DNA of 37,226 nt, taken from contig JACRBG010000011.1 of assembly GCA_016234595.1 (NCBI GenBank), forward strand, positions 1 through 37,226. Reading direction: 5' to 3'. The stretch comes from Chloroflexota bacterium. GTDB taxonomy: Bacteria; Chloroflexota; Anaerolineae; Aggregatilineales; J027. The notes below the pieces were generated by a model, which saw only the letters and a list, made by a program, of their open reading frames with translations, had not been told where the DNA came from and did not search any database. The translations under genes were made by a program, and so were the position numbers. Of this stretch, positions 8,295 to 16,486 are shown in pieces (the stretch's first letter is position 1; every line of letters begins with the position of its first letter).

Positions 8295-8357
8295 AACTTT
8301 TCTAACCCTGCCCCTTTAAAACCGCTTGCGGATGACATTTTGGTTGTTAGAAAAGTT
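8295..8357. repeat. Perfect 12-bp inverted repeat with 39-base spacer
   Basis: AACTTTTCTAAC at 8295-8306 is the exact reverse complement of GTTAGAAAAGTT at 8346-8357. The spacer holds a smaller CCG-CTTG-CGG hairpin. The element lies between the SemiSWEET-like gene and the LysM gene and could terminate or attenuate minus-strand transcription. It could also be the ends of a tiny non-autonomous element; no target duplication was seen. Confidence 0.45.
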
Positions 8358-8406
8358 TGAACGGACCAGCGGCAGTGGGGGAGACGCCTTGAACGTTGGC
8401 TGGGCG

Positions 8407-8763
8407 TCAGCTTGCCGTTGACTTGTCGGCTTGGATGGGAGCAAAAATCGCGGTTTGACGCTTCAATTCCGCCGATAGCCGTTGGATGGGTTGTTTGTCC
8501 ACGCGATAGATGAGACACCAAATCAGCATAATAAGGGTGACGATGGTGTTGAACCCATGCAAAAGCCAGACCGGGCCAAGCGGCAGAGTGGTTACATAGA
8601 GCCAGTAAAGCAAATTGCCCGCATTATTCAAACCAATGTTGAGCAGGCTGTAGGAGGCCATATTTTTGGTACGCCACGCCTTATACAACATGGGGAAGGT
8701 GGCGGACATGAAAATAAAACTACAGACGGCTCCGGCGAGAATTTGAATTTGGTGCAGATTCAT
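8407..8763 (-). CDS. SemiSWEET/PQ-loop-like small membrane protein
   Basis: This 118-residue protein has three hydrophobic helices in the SemiSWEET arrangement. The first repeat carries S-A-T-F-P-M-L-Y-K-A-W-R-T-K-N-M-A-S-Y-S, close to the family signature S-x-x-P-Q-x-x-K-x-x-R-T-K, with Met in place of the usual Gln of the PQ motif. Helices two and three (N-N-A-G-N-L-L-Y-W-L-Y-V and G-F-N-T-I-V-T-L-I-M-L-I-W-C-L) fit the pattern. SemiSWEETs dimerise to pass sugars; the substrate here is unknown. A charged tail of about 30 residues is longer than usual. AGG lies eight bases before the ATG. Confidence 0.65.
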   Translation of the reverse strand: MNLHQIQILAGAVCSFIFMSATFPMLYKAWRTKNMASYSLLNIGLNNAGNLLYWLYVTTLPLGPVWLLHGFNTIVTLIMLIWCLIYRVDKQPIQRLSAELKRQTAIFAPIQADKSTAS

Positions 8764-8818
8764 CGTATTTACCTAAAGCTCAAAGTTATCCAATGATGGC
8801 CTATTGCAAGGATAGAGA

Positions 8819-8891
8819 CGTACCTATCGCTAGGTATGTTCCGAGGATCTGAAGATTTCAGTCTAAAGACGGAGATCGCCGAGGCTTTTTT
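8819..8891 (+). promoter_or_regulatory. Structured leader candidate ending in a T6 run, upstream of the antiporter unit
   Basis: Three hairpins lie in series: 8819-8826/8831-8838 (eight pairs, TCGC loop), CTGAA/TTCAG at 8849-8861, and GTCT/AGAC at 8861-8870. GATCT (8846-8850) can alternatively pair with AGATC (8873-8877) and would compete with the second hairpin. A T6 run at 8886-8891 follows. This could be an attenuator or sensing RNA controlling the downstream unit. I do not recognise a known riboswitch consensus in it, and it could equally be the 3' end of another transcript. Confidence 0.35.
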
Positions 8892-8970
8892 GGGATTTGA
8901 CCTTCTAACGTTGATCTAATATGCGTTCGGTAAGGTGGGGGTAGTTTTTTCATAAACTAAGGAGCTTCAG

Positions 8971-9057
8971 ATGATACCTCTATACATCTATTATACGATG
9001 CACAACCAACAGGCTTCGTTGTATCAACGACACCGAATTGAAGGAGTTGTTACATGA
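8971..9057 (+). CDS. 28-residue upstream ORF (leader peptide or small membrane peptide)
   Basis: ATG at 8971 is preceded by AAGGAG at 8959-8964 with a six-base spacer, an excellent start. The ORF runs 28 codons and begins MIPLYIYYTMHNQQ. Its TGA (9055-9057) overlaps the antiporter ATG (9054-9056) as ATGA. Good ribosome binding site, short length and stop-start overlap together suggest a translated leader that couples to the antiporter. The first third is hydrophobic and Tyr-rich; the rest is polar. The antiporter also has its own GAAGGAG, so coupling need not be obligatory. It is too short for homology to be judged by eye. Confidence 0.5.
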   Translation: MIPLYIYYTMHNQQASLYQRHRIEGVVT

Positions 9058-10304
9058 CCCAACTTTTACAATTGTTTCTGGCGGTTGGTGTCATGATTTT
9101 TTTGGCTAAGGGAATGGGCTATTTCTCGATGCGGTTGAACCAACCCGCCGTGCTTGGTGAGTTGATGGCAGGCCTCTTGCTTGGCCCAACTATCCTCGAC
9201 TTGTTTGGACATTCCTCCTTGTTTCCTGATGGTGATGCTATCACCCACTCCATTATTGAATTTGCGGAAATAGGTGTCCTCCTGCTCATTTTTGGCGCGG
9301 GCCTAGAAATTGATTTGGAAAGTATGCTTGAAGTAGGCCGCCCGGCTGTATTGGCAGGCGTTTTGGGTGTATTTGTACCCATTTTAATGATTGCTCCCGT
9401 TGTAGTGATATTTGACTATGCAGCGGAAAAAGCTGTATTTATTGGCCTCGTCCTCGCTTCAATGAGCACCGCCATTAGTGCCCAAGTGATGCTGGAATTA
9501 GGGGTGTTAAAAAGCCGTGAAGGATTAACTTTATTGGGAGCGGCTTTGGTAGACGATATGCTCTTGATTTTGATGGTCTCGCTCTTTTTAGCAATCAACC
9601 CCGGTGGCATTGTGACCATCGAATCCACTCGGCCTATATGGGAAGTGGTGGTGCGTATGGGTGGGTTTTTGATTATTGGTAGCCTTGTTTGTTGGTATGG
9701 CTTGCCTAAATTAGCCAACCAAATCCAGAAAACCCAAATCTCAGAAGGTGTTTTTGCCCTAAGCTTGGTCGCCACTCTTTTTATGTCGGTTGCAGCCGAG
9801 GCTATCGGAGGTGTTGCAGCCATTGCTGGCGCATTTATCGCGGGGGTTTCAATGGGGCGGGCACGGCGCAGTGTTATACACAGCATTGAACGTAGCCTGC
9901 ATTCCGTCAATTATGGATTGCTGGTGCCCCTGTTTTTTATCAGCATTGGACTGAAGGCCAATCTACGAGTTTTAGATGCTGAGATTTTGCCGTTTGCCAT
10001 GGTGATGCTGTTTTTGGCAATTGTCAGTAAGGTGGTTGGTACATGGATTGGGACTCGATTGGGTGGGTTTGATAACTTAAGCTCCATTCGGGTGGGTTTG
10101 GGCATGATTAGTCGCGGTGAGGTTGGCTTAATCATCGCTACCCTCGGGGTTGACAGCGGTATACTAATGCCAGACATATTTGCTGTATTGGTCATGATTG
10201 TTCTCTGCACAACCATGATAACCCCACCTTTGGTACGTTGGTCGTTTACGCCTAAAGCCGAAGAGCTGTTTGCTCGGCGTAGCCCAATTGAAATGGAGTC
10301 ATAA
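9054..10304 (+). CDS. CPA2-family cation/proton antiporter (NapA/Kef-like core)
   Basis: The 416-residue integral membrane protein has about twelve to thirteen hydrophobic segments. The core motif G-A-A-L-V-D167-D168 carries the paired aspartates typical of electrogenic NapA/NhaA-type exchangers. It is preceded by M-S-T-A-I-S-A-Q-V-M-L-E-L-G and R-E-G, as in the CPA2 family. It should exchange Na+ or K+ for protons across the inner membrane. Unlike KefB and KefC it stops right after the membrane domain, with no RCK/TrkA-N regulatory domain. GAAGGAG lies seven bases before the ATG. The PII-like gene starts three bases after its stop, so a single operon is clear. Confidence 0.88.
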   Translation: MTQLLQLFLAVGVMIFLAKGMGYFSMRLNQPAVLGELMAGLLLGPTILDLFGHSSLFPDGDAITHSIIEFAEIGVLLLIFGAGLEIDLESMLEVGRPAVLAGVLGVFVPILMIAPVVVIFDYAAEKAVFIGLVLASMSTAISAQVMLELGVLKSREGLTLLGAALVDDMLLILMVSLFLAINPGGIVTIESTRPIWEVVVRMGGFLIIGSLVCWYGLPKLANQIQKTQISEGVFALSLVATLFMSVAAEAIGGVAAIAGAFIAGVSMGRARRSVIHSIERSLHSVNYGLLVPLFFISIGLKANLRVLDAEILPFAMVMLFLAIVSKVVGTWIGTRLGGFDNLSSIRVGLGMISRGEVGLIIATLGVDSGILMPDIFAVLVMIVLCTTMITPPLVRWSFTPKAEELFARRSPIEMES

Positions 10305-10307
10305 TTT

Positions 10308-10688
10308 ATGTATCTGGTAATGTATATTTCGCATGATGTCGAGCAAGCGGATGCTATTTTACAGGAGTGGATGAGAGTTGGTGTCGAGGGTGCGACCATC
10401 ATCGAAAGTGCTGGTTTACGTCAGATGATGAATAGTCATCTGCGCGACGACCTCAGTATTATGCCCACTCTCGCTAATTTGCTACGCGATACCGAAGTTC
10501 ATCATCGCACCTTGTTTTCGGCTATACGCGACGACACACTCCTCCAAAAGGTAGTTCAGACTACAACTGCCTACGTTGGGGATTGGTCAAAACCAGATGT
10601 TGGGATTTTATTGGTGCTGCCTCTATTGCAGGCCTATGGCGTTGAGAAAGGCCATCCCCAGCAAAAAACAAAAGCTAGGCCCAGTTAG
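10308..10688 (+). CDS. PII-like small regulatory protein paired with the antiporter
   Basis: This 126-residue protein follows the antiporter at a three-base gap. It begins with a beta strand (Y-L-V-M-Y-I-S), then helix one (A-D-A-I-L-Q-E-W) and G-V-E-G-A-T-I-I-E-S, which resembles the start of PII/ferredoxin-like folds. A long loop (about 36-65) sits where PII has its T-loop. The second half (L-F-S-A-I-R-D-D, helix, G-I-L-L-V-L-P-L-L-Q-A-Y-G) fits the last PII strand. PII-type proteins gate transporters in known pairs such as AmtB-GlnK and SbtA-SbtB. By analogy this one may sense a nucleotide or ion and control the antiporter. The family call rests on pattern and context only. Confidence 0.55.
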   Translation: MYLVMYISHDVEQADAILQEWMRVGVEGATIIESAGLRQMMNSHLRDDLSIMPTLANLLRDTEVHHRTLFSAIRDDTLLQKVVQTTTAYVGDWSKPDVGILLVLPLLQAYGVEKGHPQQKTKARPS

Positions 10689-10695
10689 ACCTAGC
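10662..10695 (-). terminator. Intrinsic terminator for the metallo-beta-lactamase-fold gene
   Basis: GCTAGG (10674-10679) and CCTAGC (10690-10695) form a stem. On the minus strand it is followed by an almost pure T tract (10673-10662). This is a classic terminator for the gene ending at 10766. The element overlaps the last codons and stop of the convergent PII-like gene. Confidence 0.75.
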
Positions 10696-10765
10696 CTTAA
10701 ATTAAGCACAAGACATTGGAAGTTGTGGGATCATGTCAGATTACCCAAAGTAATTCCGCAACTTT

Positions 10766-11602
10766 TTATTTGACGTAGTAATAAAGTTCGCCGGGTTGGA
10801 GAATTTTCAGTTTTTGACGGGGCGTGACGTTTTCGAAGGCTTCAATAATGTGTCCAAATGGGATGGCATTGTTGGGAAAGAGGTCGTTGTGACCGGGGAT
10901 GACCACATCCCAACCCAGTTCTTGGGCTAAGTGGGCCGCTTCCATCGGCATGAAGTTACCCAAAACCCCCACGAGTTCGCGGAAATAATCGCGGCCATTG
11001 AGCGCAATCATTGCCACATCAGCACGGGGTAGGCCTTTTAACATCTCGATATAGCCGGGGTAAACGAGTGTGTCGCCGCCATGATAGAAGACAACCCCAT
11101 TCCATTCGATAATAAAACCCAGCCACCGATAGCCCTTCTGCTCGTCGAAGTCTTTGCCATAGTGGGCGGCTGGAACAGGTGTTACACGGCAGGTTGTCCC
11201 CGGCAGCACGGTTGGTTGGAGGATGGGCGGGAATATTGTACGGTCATCGGCAATATCTAAATCCGCCAGCAAATCTTTGCACCAACCCGTTGTAACAAAT
11301 TTAGCTTTGGGTGAGGCTTTGGAAATAGGGCCAATCGTTTTGGGGTCAAGGTGGTCAAGGTGCTCATGACTGATTAAATAGTAACTGACGTGGGAAGCAG
11401 CTTCGGGCAGGATAGGCGGGGGATAGCCGCGCACCCAAAATTCACCAAATTCCTCACGTACTACATCGGTGAGGCAGGCATCAATATAGAGCACACCTTC
11501 GGGGCCTTTGATCGCTACACCCATTTGCCCTAAGCCCCAAATCGCAAGGCTGTTGGGTAGAATGGGGGTTTGTTCAATTTGTGTTTTAAGCTGTTGGGTC
11601 AT
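10766..11602 (-). CDS. UlaG-like metallo-beta-lactamase-fold hydrolase
   Basis: The 278-residue cytoplasmic protein has the metal site S-H-E-H-L-D-H-L-D at about 77-85 (HxHxDH), a later histidine in P-A-A-H-Y-G, the G-G-D-T metal-binding Asp and a terminal P-G-H-N. Layout and length match the UlaG/YycJ-type branch (L-ascorbate-6-phosphate lactonase relatives). The early W-G-L-G-Q-M-G-V-A-I-K and P-x-A-A-H segments are family-like. Substrate is unknown; no sugar-phosphate or ascorbate gene is adjacent. ATG 11602 has AAGGGAT eight bases upstream. Confidence 0.8.
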   Translation of the reverse strand: MTQQLKTQIEQTPILPNSLAIWGLGQMGVAIKGPEGVLYIDACLTDVVREEFGEFWVRGYPPPILPEAASHVSYYLISHEHLDHLDPKTIGPISKASPKAKFVTTGWCKDLLADLDIADDRTIFPPILQPTVLPGTTCRVTPVPAAHYGKDFDEQKGYRWLGFIIEWNGVVFYHGGDTLVYPGYIEMLKGLPRADVAMIALNGRDYFRELVGVLGNFMPMEAAHLAQELGWDVVIPGHNDLFPNNAIPFGHIIEAFENVTPRQKLKILQPGELYYYVK

Positions 11603-11661
11603 AAAGAAATCCCTTTAGGTAACGGCAAACGAGTGTGCTCTCTATTTTAGGTCGGGAAAAC

Positions 11662-11684
11662 AAAAAAGCGACCCGATAGGCCGC
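11662..11684 (-). terminator. Intrinsic terminator of the kinase gene
   Basis: On the minus strand GCGGCC (11684-11679) pairs with GGTCGC (11673-11668), including one G-U pair, and T6 (11667-11662) follows directly. It lies 25 bases after the kinase stop and separates it from the hydrolase gene. Confidence 0.8.
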
Positions 11685-11708
11685 CCTTTAGAATGATTGA
11701 GACTTAGA

Positions 11709-12536
11709 CTAGTGTGATCTAGAATTACCAATAGAAAAATCCCCAACGGTTTGTTCATAGAGCCATGCTTCGGTATAGGCCTGTGAAAATTGATGGGCCG
11801 TCTGATAGCGTTGAGTCGGGTCAAAATGGGTCGCTTTTTCGATGACCGCCATAATGCTAAGAGGCAGAACATAATCGAAAATGATAACACCATTGGGTTC
11901 GCGGTGTGGAAGTTGACCCATCAACATTTCATAGAGGGTCAGGCCGAGGGCAAAGACATCAGAGTAGGAACCTGCCGGTTCGCCGAAAATTTGCTCCGGA
12001 GCCATATAGTCAATTGTACCGACCTGTGGTTCGACTTCAACATAGAGGCCCGCTTGTAGAATTTTGGAGAGGCCAAAATCCGCCACAAGTGAGTGATCGT
12101 TGCGGTCAAACAGAATATTGTCGGGTTTAATGTCCAAATGAATAACGCCGTTACGATGGGCATAATCAATGGCATCGCATACTTCGCGCAAAATACGTTC
12201 GCTCTCATAAAAAGTCATGGGGCCATTCTGAAAACGATCGGCCAGTGTGCCATGCGGGGCGAGGGGTGTGACCATATATACTTCGTTATCAGTCATGCCC
12301 AAGTCATAGACAGGCAAGATGTTGGGGTGATCGAGTTTGGCAAGAGTACGGGCTTCACGGACGAACATTTGCACAAACCCGTCATTGATGGCGTATTCAG
12401 GCCGAATCAATTTAAGCGCCACTGCCCGGTCGAGATAACGATCATAAGCCTGCGCGACGATGCCCATCCCCCCAGTGCCGAGGACGGTGAGTATTTCATA
12501 TCTTTGATTGAGGAGCTGACCGACTAAACCGTCCAC
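11709..12536 (-). CDS. Small soluble Hanks-type Ser/Thr protein kinase, non-RD
   Basis: The 275-residue protein is essentially one kinase domain. It has the Gly loop G20-T-G-G-M-G25, K42 in A-L-K-L-I, E61 in R-E-A, the catalytic loop H133-L-D135-I-K137-P-D-N140 and D153-F-G. It also has the A-P-E-Q of the P+1 region. The usual Arg before the catalytic Asp is Leu, which makes it a non-RD kinase. The activation loop shows almost no Ser/Thr apart from the conserved Gly-Thr, so activation by loop phosphorylation is unlikely. There is no transmembrane helix, PASTA or other sensor domain. Start is GTG at 12536 with GGAG about ten bases upstream. It is flanked by a terminator and by the 370-base gap before acnA. 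Confidence 0.88.
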   Translation of the reverse strand: MDGLVGQLLNQRYEILTVLGTGGMGIVAQAYDRYLDRAVALKLIRPEYAINDGFVQMFVREARTLAKLDHPNILPVYDLGMTDNEVYMVTPLAPHGTLADRFQNGPMTFYESERILREVCDAIDYAHRNGVIHLDIKPDNILFDRNDHSLVADFGLSKILQAGLYVEVEPQVGTIDYMAPEQIFGEPAGSYSDVFALGLTLYEMLMGQLPHREPNGVIIFDYVLPLSIMAVIEKATHFDPTQRYQTAHQFSQAYTEAWLYEQTVGDFSIGNSRSH

Positions 12537-12907
12537 CCTACGCTCTCCAGTTTGTAAATGGTATACCGCTGGTTTCTAAATTGTAAATCAAGTTGAGATA
12601 GAATAATGTGAAAATTAACGAAAGCAAGGGATTTTTCATGAATTATTGGGAAGTCGTCTAGAAAACACCAAAAAAACGAAAAACGTAATTTGCTCAAACT
12701 AACCGAATTCGGTAAGTCGCTCTCTCGCCAGTCCGATAATTTGCGGTATGATTTTTACATAACCTATCGCCCTAACACTAGTTTATGACATGATAAAGCC
12801 AGATTAGAAGGGCGGTTGATCCATTGCACGCTCCACACACACAAATCATTGACAGACTCGCAGTTATAAATCGGTGTTGAGTCTGAGAAAATGAAAGCGA
12901 GGAACCA
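12537..12907. other. Intergenic region before acnA with palindrome and stem
   Basis: This 371-base gap holds no convincing gene of useful length. ACCGAATTCGGT at 12702-12713 is a perfect 12-bp palindrome and a possible operator. CAGACTC (12853-12859) and GAGTCTG (12879-12885) form a seven-pair stem just before the acnA ribosome binding site. A six-codon ORF (12891-12911) overlaps the acnA start. It must contain divergent promoters for the kinase and acnA; no clear -35/-10 pair with 17-base spacing was found by eye. Confidence 0.5.
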
Positions 12908-15643
12908 TTGAAACACGCGACTCAAGATACGTTTAAAGCCCGCACTCGACTGGATGTCCCCGGTAAACAGGTGGACTATTATCGGTTGGAGAAGCTGGCG
13001 CAGGATGGCATTGGGCATATTCATGACTTGCCCTTTAGCATCAAAATTCTGTTGGAAAATTTGCTGCGCAACATTGACAATTATTCAGTAACGCCTGAAA
13101 ACGTCCAAGAATTAGCAAATTGGAATGCGGCCAGCCCTGCCCAAACAGAAATTGCTTTCCGTCCGTCCCGGGTGGTATTGCAAGACTTTACGGGTGTGCC
13201 TGCCGTGGTTGACCTTGCGGCCTTACGTTCGGCAATGGGCCGACTGGGGGGCGACCCTAAACAGATTAACCCCACTATTCCGGTGGATTTGGTGATTGAC
13301 CATTCGGTGCAGGTGGACTATTTTGGTTCACCCGAAGCCCTTAGTTTGAATGCTGATTTGGAATTTCGGCGCAATGCGGAACGGTATCAGTTTTTGAAGT
13401 GGGGTCGGAATGCTTTTAGCAATTTCCGTGCTGTGCCCCCCGCGACTGGGATTATTCACCAAGTCAATTTGGAATATTTGGCGAAGGGCGTATTTGTGCG
13501 GAGCGACGGGTTAGGGCAAGTGGCTATTCCCGATACACTCGTTGGTACAGATTCGCACACCACCATGATTAATGCGCTCGGTGTTTTGGGTTGGGGTGTT
13601 GGCGGGATTGAAGCCGAAGCTGTGATGTTGAGCCAACCCATTTATATGCTAACCCCTGAAGTCATCGGGTTTAAGTTGTTTGGCAAACTGCGTGAGGGCG
13701 TGACAGCCACCGACCTAACCTTGACCGTCGTCCAGATGCTCCGCAAAAAGGGCGTGGTGGATAAGTTTGTCGAGTTTTATGGGACGGGCCTTTCCAACAT
13801 TAGCTTGGCCGATCGCGGCACGATTGCGAATATGGCCCCTGAATATGGCGCGACCATGGGCTTCTTCCCGGTGGATGAAGAAACATTAGTTTATCTGCGT
13901 CGGACGGGTCGCACCGAAGAAGAAGTTCAGTTGGTTGAGGCCTACTATAAGGCGCAGGGCCTGTTCCGCACCGACGAAACACCCGACCCTGTGTTTACTG
14001 ACACATTGGAACTCGACCTCAGCACGGTTGAACCCAGCATGGCAGGGCCAAAACGTCCCCAAGACCGTGTGACGCTGAAGACCATGAAGGCCGATTTTGA
14101 AAAGTCGCTGCGGTCACCTGTTGGGGCCAAAGGTTTTGGTTTGACCGAGGAGCAAATTGCTTCTAAGGGCCTGATTCAGTCGGAAAATGGTTATAAGGCC
14201 GACCCGATTGAAATTACACACGGCGCGGTGGTGATTGCGGCTATTACGAGCTGCACCAATACTAGCAACCCTAGTGTGATGTTAGGGGCGGGGTTATTGG
14301 CACGCAATGCTGTTCAAAAAGGCCTCACTGCCAAACCCTATGTTAAGACCAGCCTTGCCCCCGGCTCAAAGGTTGTGACGGAATATCTGCGGGGGTCGGG
14401 ACTGCTGACCTATCTTGAGCAGCTAGGATTTTATGTGGTGGGTTATGGCTGCACGACTTGCATTGGCAATACTGGCCCACTGCCCCAAACCGTAGTCAAC
14501 GCCATCAATGAGGCCGATTTGGTTGCGGCGGCAGTGCTCAGCGGCAATCGTAACTTTGAAGGCCGTATCCACCCGAATGTGCGGGCTAACTTCCTTGCTT
14601 CGCCGCCACTGGTGGTCGCTTATGCTTTGGCTGGGACAGTTGATATTGATCTTGAAACGGAACCCTTGGGCTTTGACCAAGCAGGCGAACCCGTGTTCCT
14701 GCGTGACATTTGGCCGAGCCAAGAAGAAATTCAAGAAACGGTGCGCGCATCTATCCGCCCTGAAATGTACCATATGCACTATGGGCAGGTGTTCGGTGGC
14801 AATGATACATGGAACGCCATTGAAGGGTTTGATGGTGAAATGTTCCCATGGGACGACACTTCCACCTACATCCAAGAACCGCCCTTTTTCTATGATCTGA
14901 AACCTGATCTCGAACCACTGAGCAATATTGAAGGGGCGCGGGTGTTGGCCTTGTTTGGTGACAGCATCACCACCGACCACATCTCACCTGCTGGCGATAT
15001 TGCGAAAGACAGCCCAGCGGGACGCTATTTGTTGGAACACGGGGTTGAACTGCGTGATTTCAACAGTTATGGTACCCGACGTGGCAATGACAAAGTGATG
15101 ACTCGGGGGACGTTTGCCAATATCCGTTTGAAGAATCAACTCGTCGCGCCCAAAGAAGGTAGTTGGACAGAGTATCTGCCAGATGGGGAAGTATTGAGCA
15201 TCTATGAAGCGGCGCAGCTTTATAAGGCTAAGAACACACCACTGATTATCGTGGCAGGCAAGGAATATGGCACAGGGTCAAGCCGTGACTGGGCAGCGAA
15301 GGGGTCGTACTTGCTGGGCATCAAAGCCGTCTTGGCTGAGAGCTTTGAACGTATTCACCGGAGTAATTTGGTGTTTATGGGGGTACTGCCGCTGCAATTT
15401 AAGGAAGGGCAGAACGCTCAGACCTTTAATTTGACGGGGCGCGAAGTCTTTACGATTGAAATCCCCGACGATTTGCAGCCACTCCAAGAAGTGGTCGTGC
15501 GGTTTACACGGGAAGATGGCACGGAATCGCAATTTATGGCGATTGCACGTATCAATACCCCCGTGGAGTTGGACTACTATCGTAATGGTGGTATTTTAAA
15601 TACAGTACTGCGTAACTTCCTGCGTGAAGGCACGATGGCCTAA
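12908..15643 (+). CDS. acnA: Aconitate hydratase A
   Basis: This 911-residue enzyme isomerises citrate and isocitrate in the TCA cycle through a [4Fe-4S] cluster. The cluster cysteines are visible: C449 in T-S-C-T-N-T-S-N-P and C515/C518 in [12 protein letters not shown]. The swivel domain's [10 protein letters not shown] is also present, and length and domain order match AcnA/IRP1 rather than AcnB. The start is TTG 12908, with GCGAGG about seven bases upstream; no ATG in this frame lies near. TTG plus an overlapping mini-ORF suggests moderated initiation. A GNAT gene begins about ten bases after its stop, so they share a transcript. Confidence 0.95.
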   Translation: MKHATQDTFKARTRLDVPGKQVDYYRLEKLAQDGIGHIHDLPFSIKILLENLLRNIDNYSVTPENVQELANWNAASPAQTEIAFRPSRVVLQDFTGVPAVVDLAALRSAMGRLGGDPKQINPTIPVDLVIDHSVQVDYFGSPEALSLNADLEFRRNAERYQFLKWGRNAFSNFRAVPPATGIIHQVNLEYLAKGVFVRSDGLGQVAIPDTLVGTDSHTTMINALGVLGWGVGGIEAEAVMLSQPIYMLTPEVIGFKLFGKLREGVTATDLTLTVVQMLRKKGVVDKFVEFYGTGLSNISLADRGTIANMAPEYGATMGFFPVDEETLVYLRRTGRTEEEVQLVEAYYKAQGLFRTDETPDPVFTDTLELDLSTVEPSMAGPKRPQDRVTLKTMKADFEKSLRSPVGAKGFGLTEEQIASKGLIQSENGYKADPIEITHGAVVIAAITSCTNTSNPSVMLGAGLLARNAVQKGLTAKPYVKTSLAPGSKVVTEYLRGSGLLTYLEQLGFYVVGYGCTTCIGNTGPLPQTVVNAINEADLVAAAVLSGNRNFEGRIHPNVRANFLASPPLVVAYALAGTVDIDLETEPLGFDQAGEPVFLRDIWPSQEEIQETVRASIRPEMYHMHYGQVFGGNDTWNAIEGFDGEMFPWDDTSTYIQEPPFFYDLKPDLEPLSNIEGARVLALFGDSITTDHISPAGDIAKDSPAGRYLLEHGVELRDFNSYGTRRGNDKVMTRGTFANIRLKNQLVAPKEGSWTEYLPDGEVLSIYEAAQLYKAKNTPLIIVAGKEYGTGSSRDWAAKGSYLLGIKAVLAESFERIHRSNLVFMGVLPLQFKEGQNAQTFNLTGREVFTIEIPDDLQPLQEVVVRFTREDGTESQFMAIARINTPVELDYYRNGGILNTVLRNFLREGTMA

Positions 15644-15655
15644 GTCTGGAATTTG

Positions 15656-16486
15656 ATGACGCTTAATCACCACCAACGCCGCGAACTGCGGTTGATTCAA
15701 AACCACCTGCTCACCGAACAACGGCGGGCAGGTGCGGCCTATGCCGAGTTTAATACGGCGGGGGTGGTGTTTCATCCTATCGAATTTGATCCGACCTATA
15801 GTCTGGTCATTCCGCATCAGGGCATTACATGGACGCGGGGTGAAGATGTCCGTCGGGGGTTTGAGACCTTAGAAGAACGCGGACGTTGGCCGCATCTGCA
15901 ATATCTGGATGCGCTGTTTCCACAAGCCTTTACCCGCCATTTGGAATTACACGGGTTTCGGCATTACCTTGATACCCCGGTTTGGTTATATATGCCACTC
16001 TATGGGCCTGTGCCAGAGGGGGAAACGCCTTTTGGAACAGTGCCACGCGACCTCCCCAATATTCAAATCCAAGAGGCCATCAGCCATGAAGATTTTGCGG
16101 TGTGGTGGCGCACGTATCGAGCCGGGTATTATGGGGTTGATGACAACCTGACCGACCCGAAAGCCATTAAACCTTTTGAGGATTCTTTTCAAAGAGGTGA
16201 ACGGGTTTTTTTGATTGGCCTGTATCATGATTATCCAACAGCGGCCATTCAGGTGTCTTTTAGTGGCGCGACGGCCCAAGTAGACGAACCTGCTGTAGTT
16301 TGGCCGTGGGCTGGCTTTGGCATTGAAGAAACACTCATTCAATTATCGGTTGAATTTGCCCGCACCCATGGCTGTGAGGTGATTTACAGTGTGGGCGTGC
16401 CTGAAAATGATGCCCGCTTGTATCAGCGGTTGGGATTCATCCAAATTTCAAATATCGTTACGTTTGTGGAGGCCACCCCAAAATGA
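15656..16486 (+). CDS. GNAT-family N-acetyltransferase
   Basis: The protein has 276 residues from ATG 15656 (an adjacent TTG at 15653 is a poorer start). The C-terminal half looks like a GNAT fold: I-G-L-Y-H-D-Y-P-T-A-A-I-Q-V-S-F strands, a W-A-G-F-G-I-E-E-T-L-I segment where the acetyl-CoA loop should be, and the closing V-P-E-N-D-A-R-L-Y-Q-R-L-G-F motif. The N-terminal half (G-F-R-H-Y-L-D-T-P-V-W-L-Y-M-P) resembles a second, degenerate GNAT half. The classic Q/R-x-x-G-x-G/A loop is weak. It is co-transcribed with acnA, and its stop overlaps the next start as ATGA. Substrate unknown. Confidence 0.65.
   Translation: MTLNHHQRRELRLIQNHLLTEQRRAGAAYAEFNTAGVVFHPIEFDPTYSLVIPHQGITWTRGEDVRRGFETLEERGRWPHLQYLDALFPQAFTRHLELHGFRHYLDTPVWLYMPLYGPVPEGETPFGTVPRDLPNIQIQEAISHEDFAVWWRTYRAGYYGVDDNLTDPKAIKPFEDSFQRGERVFLIGLYHDYPTAAIQVSFSGATAQVDEPAVVWPWAGFGIEETLIQLSVEFARTHGCEVIYSVGVPENDARLYQRLGFIQISNIVTFVEATPK

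Noticed and set aside
8078-8521. 147-codon minus-strand ORF spanning the SemiSWEET-LysM gap
   Set aside because: It overlaps two better genes in another frame, is Ser/Arg/His-rich without a fold-like pattern, and runs through the inverted repeat.
9911-10402. Minus-strand ORFs of 163-164 codons opposite the antiporter
   Set aside because: Antisense shadows of a hydrophobic membrane protein gene; composition rich in Thr/Pro/Ile with no start signal.
14423-14980. 185-codon minus-strand ORF inside acnA
   Set aside because: Antisense to the conserved cluster-binding part of aconitase; no supporting start or family pattern.
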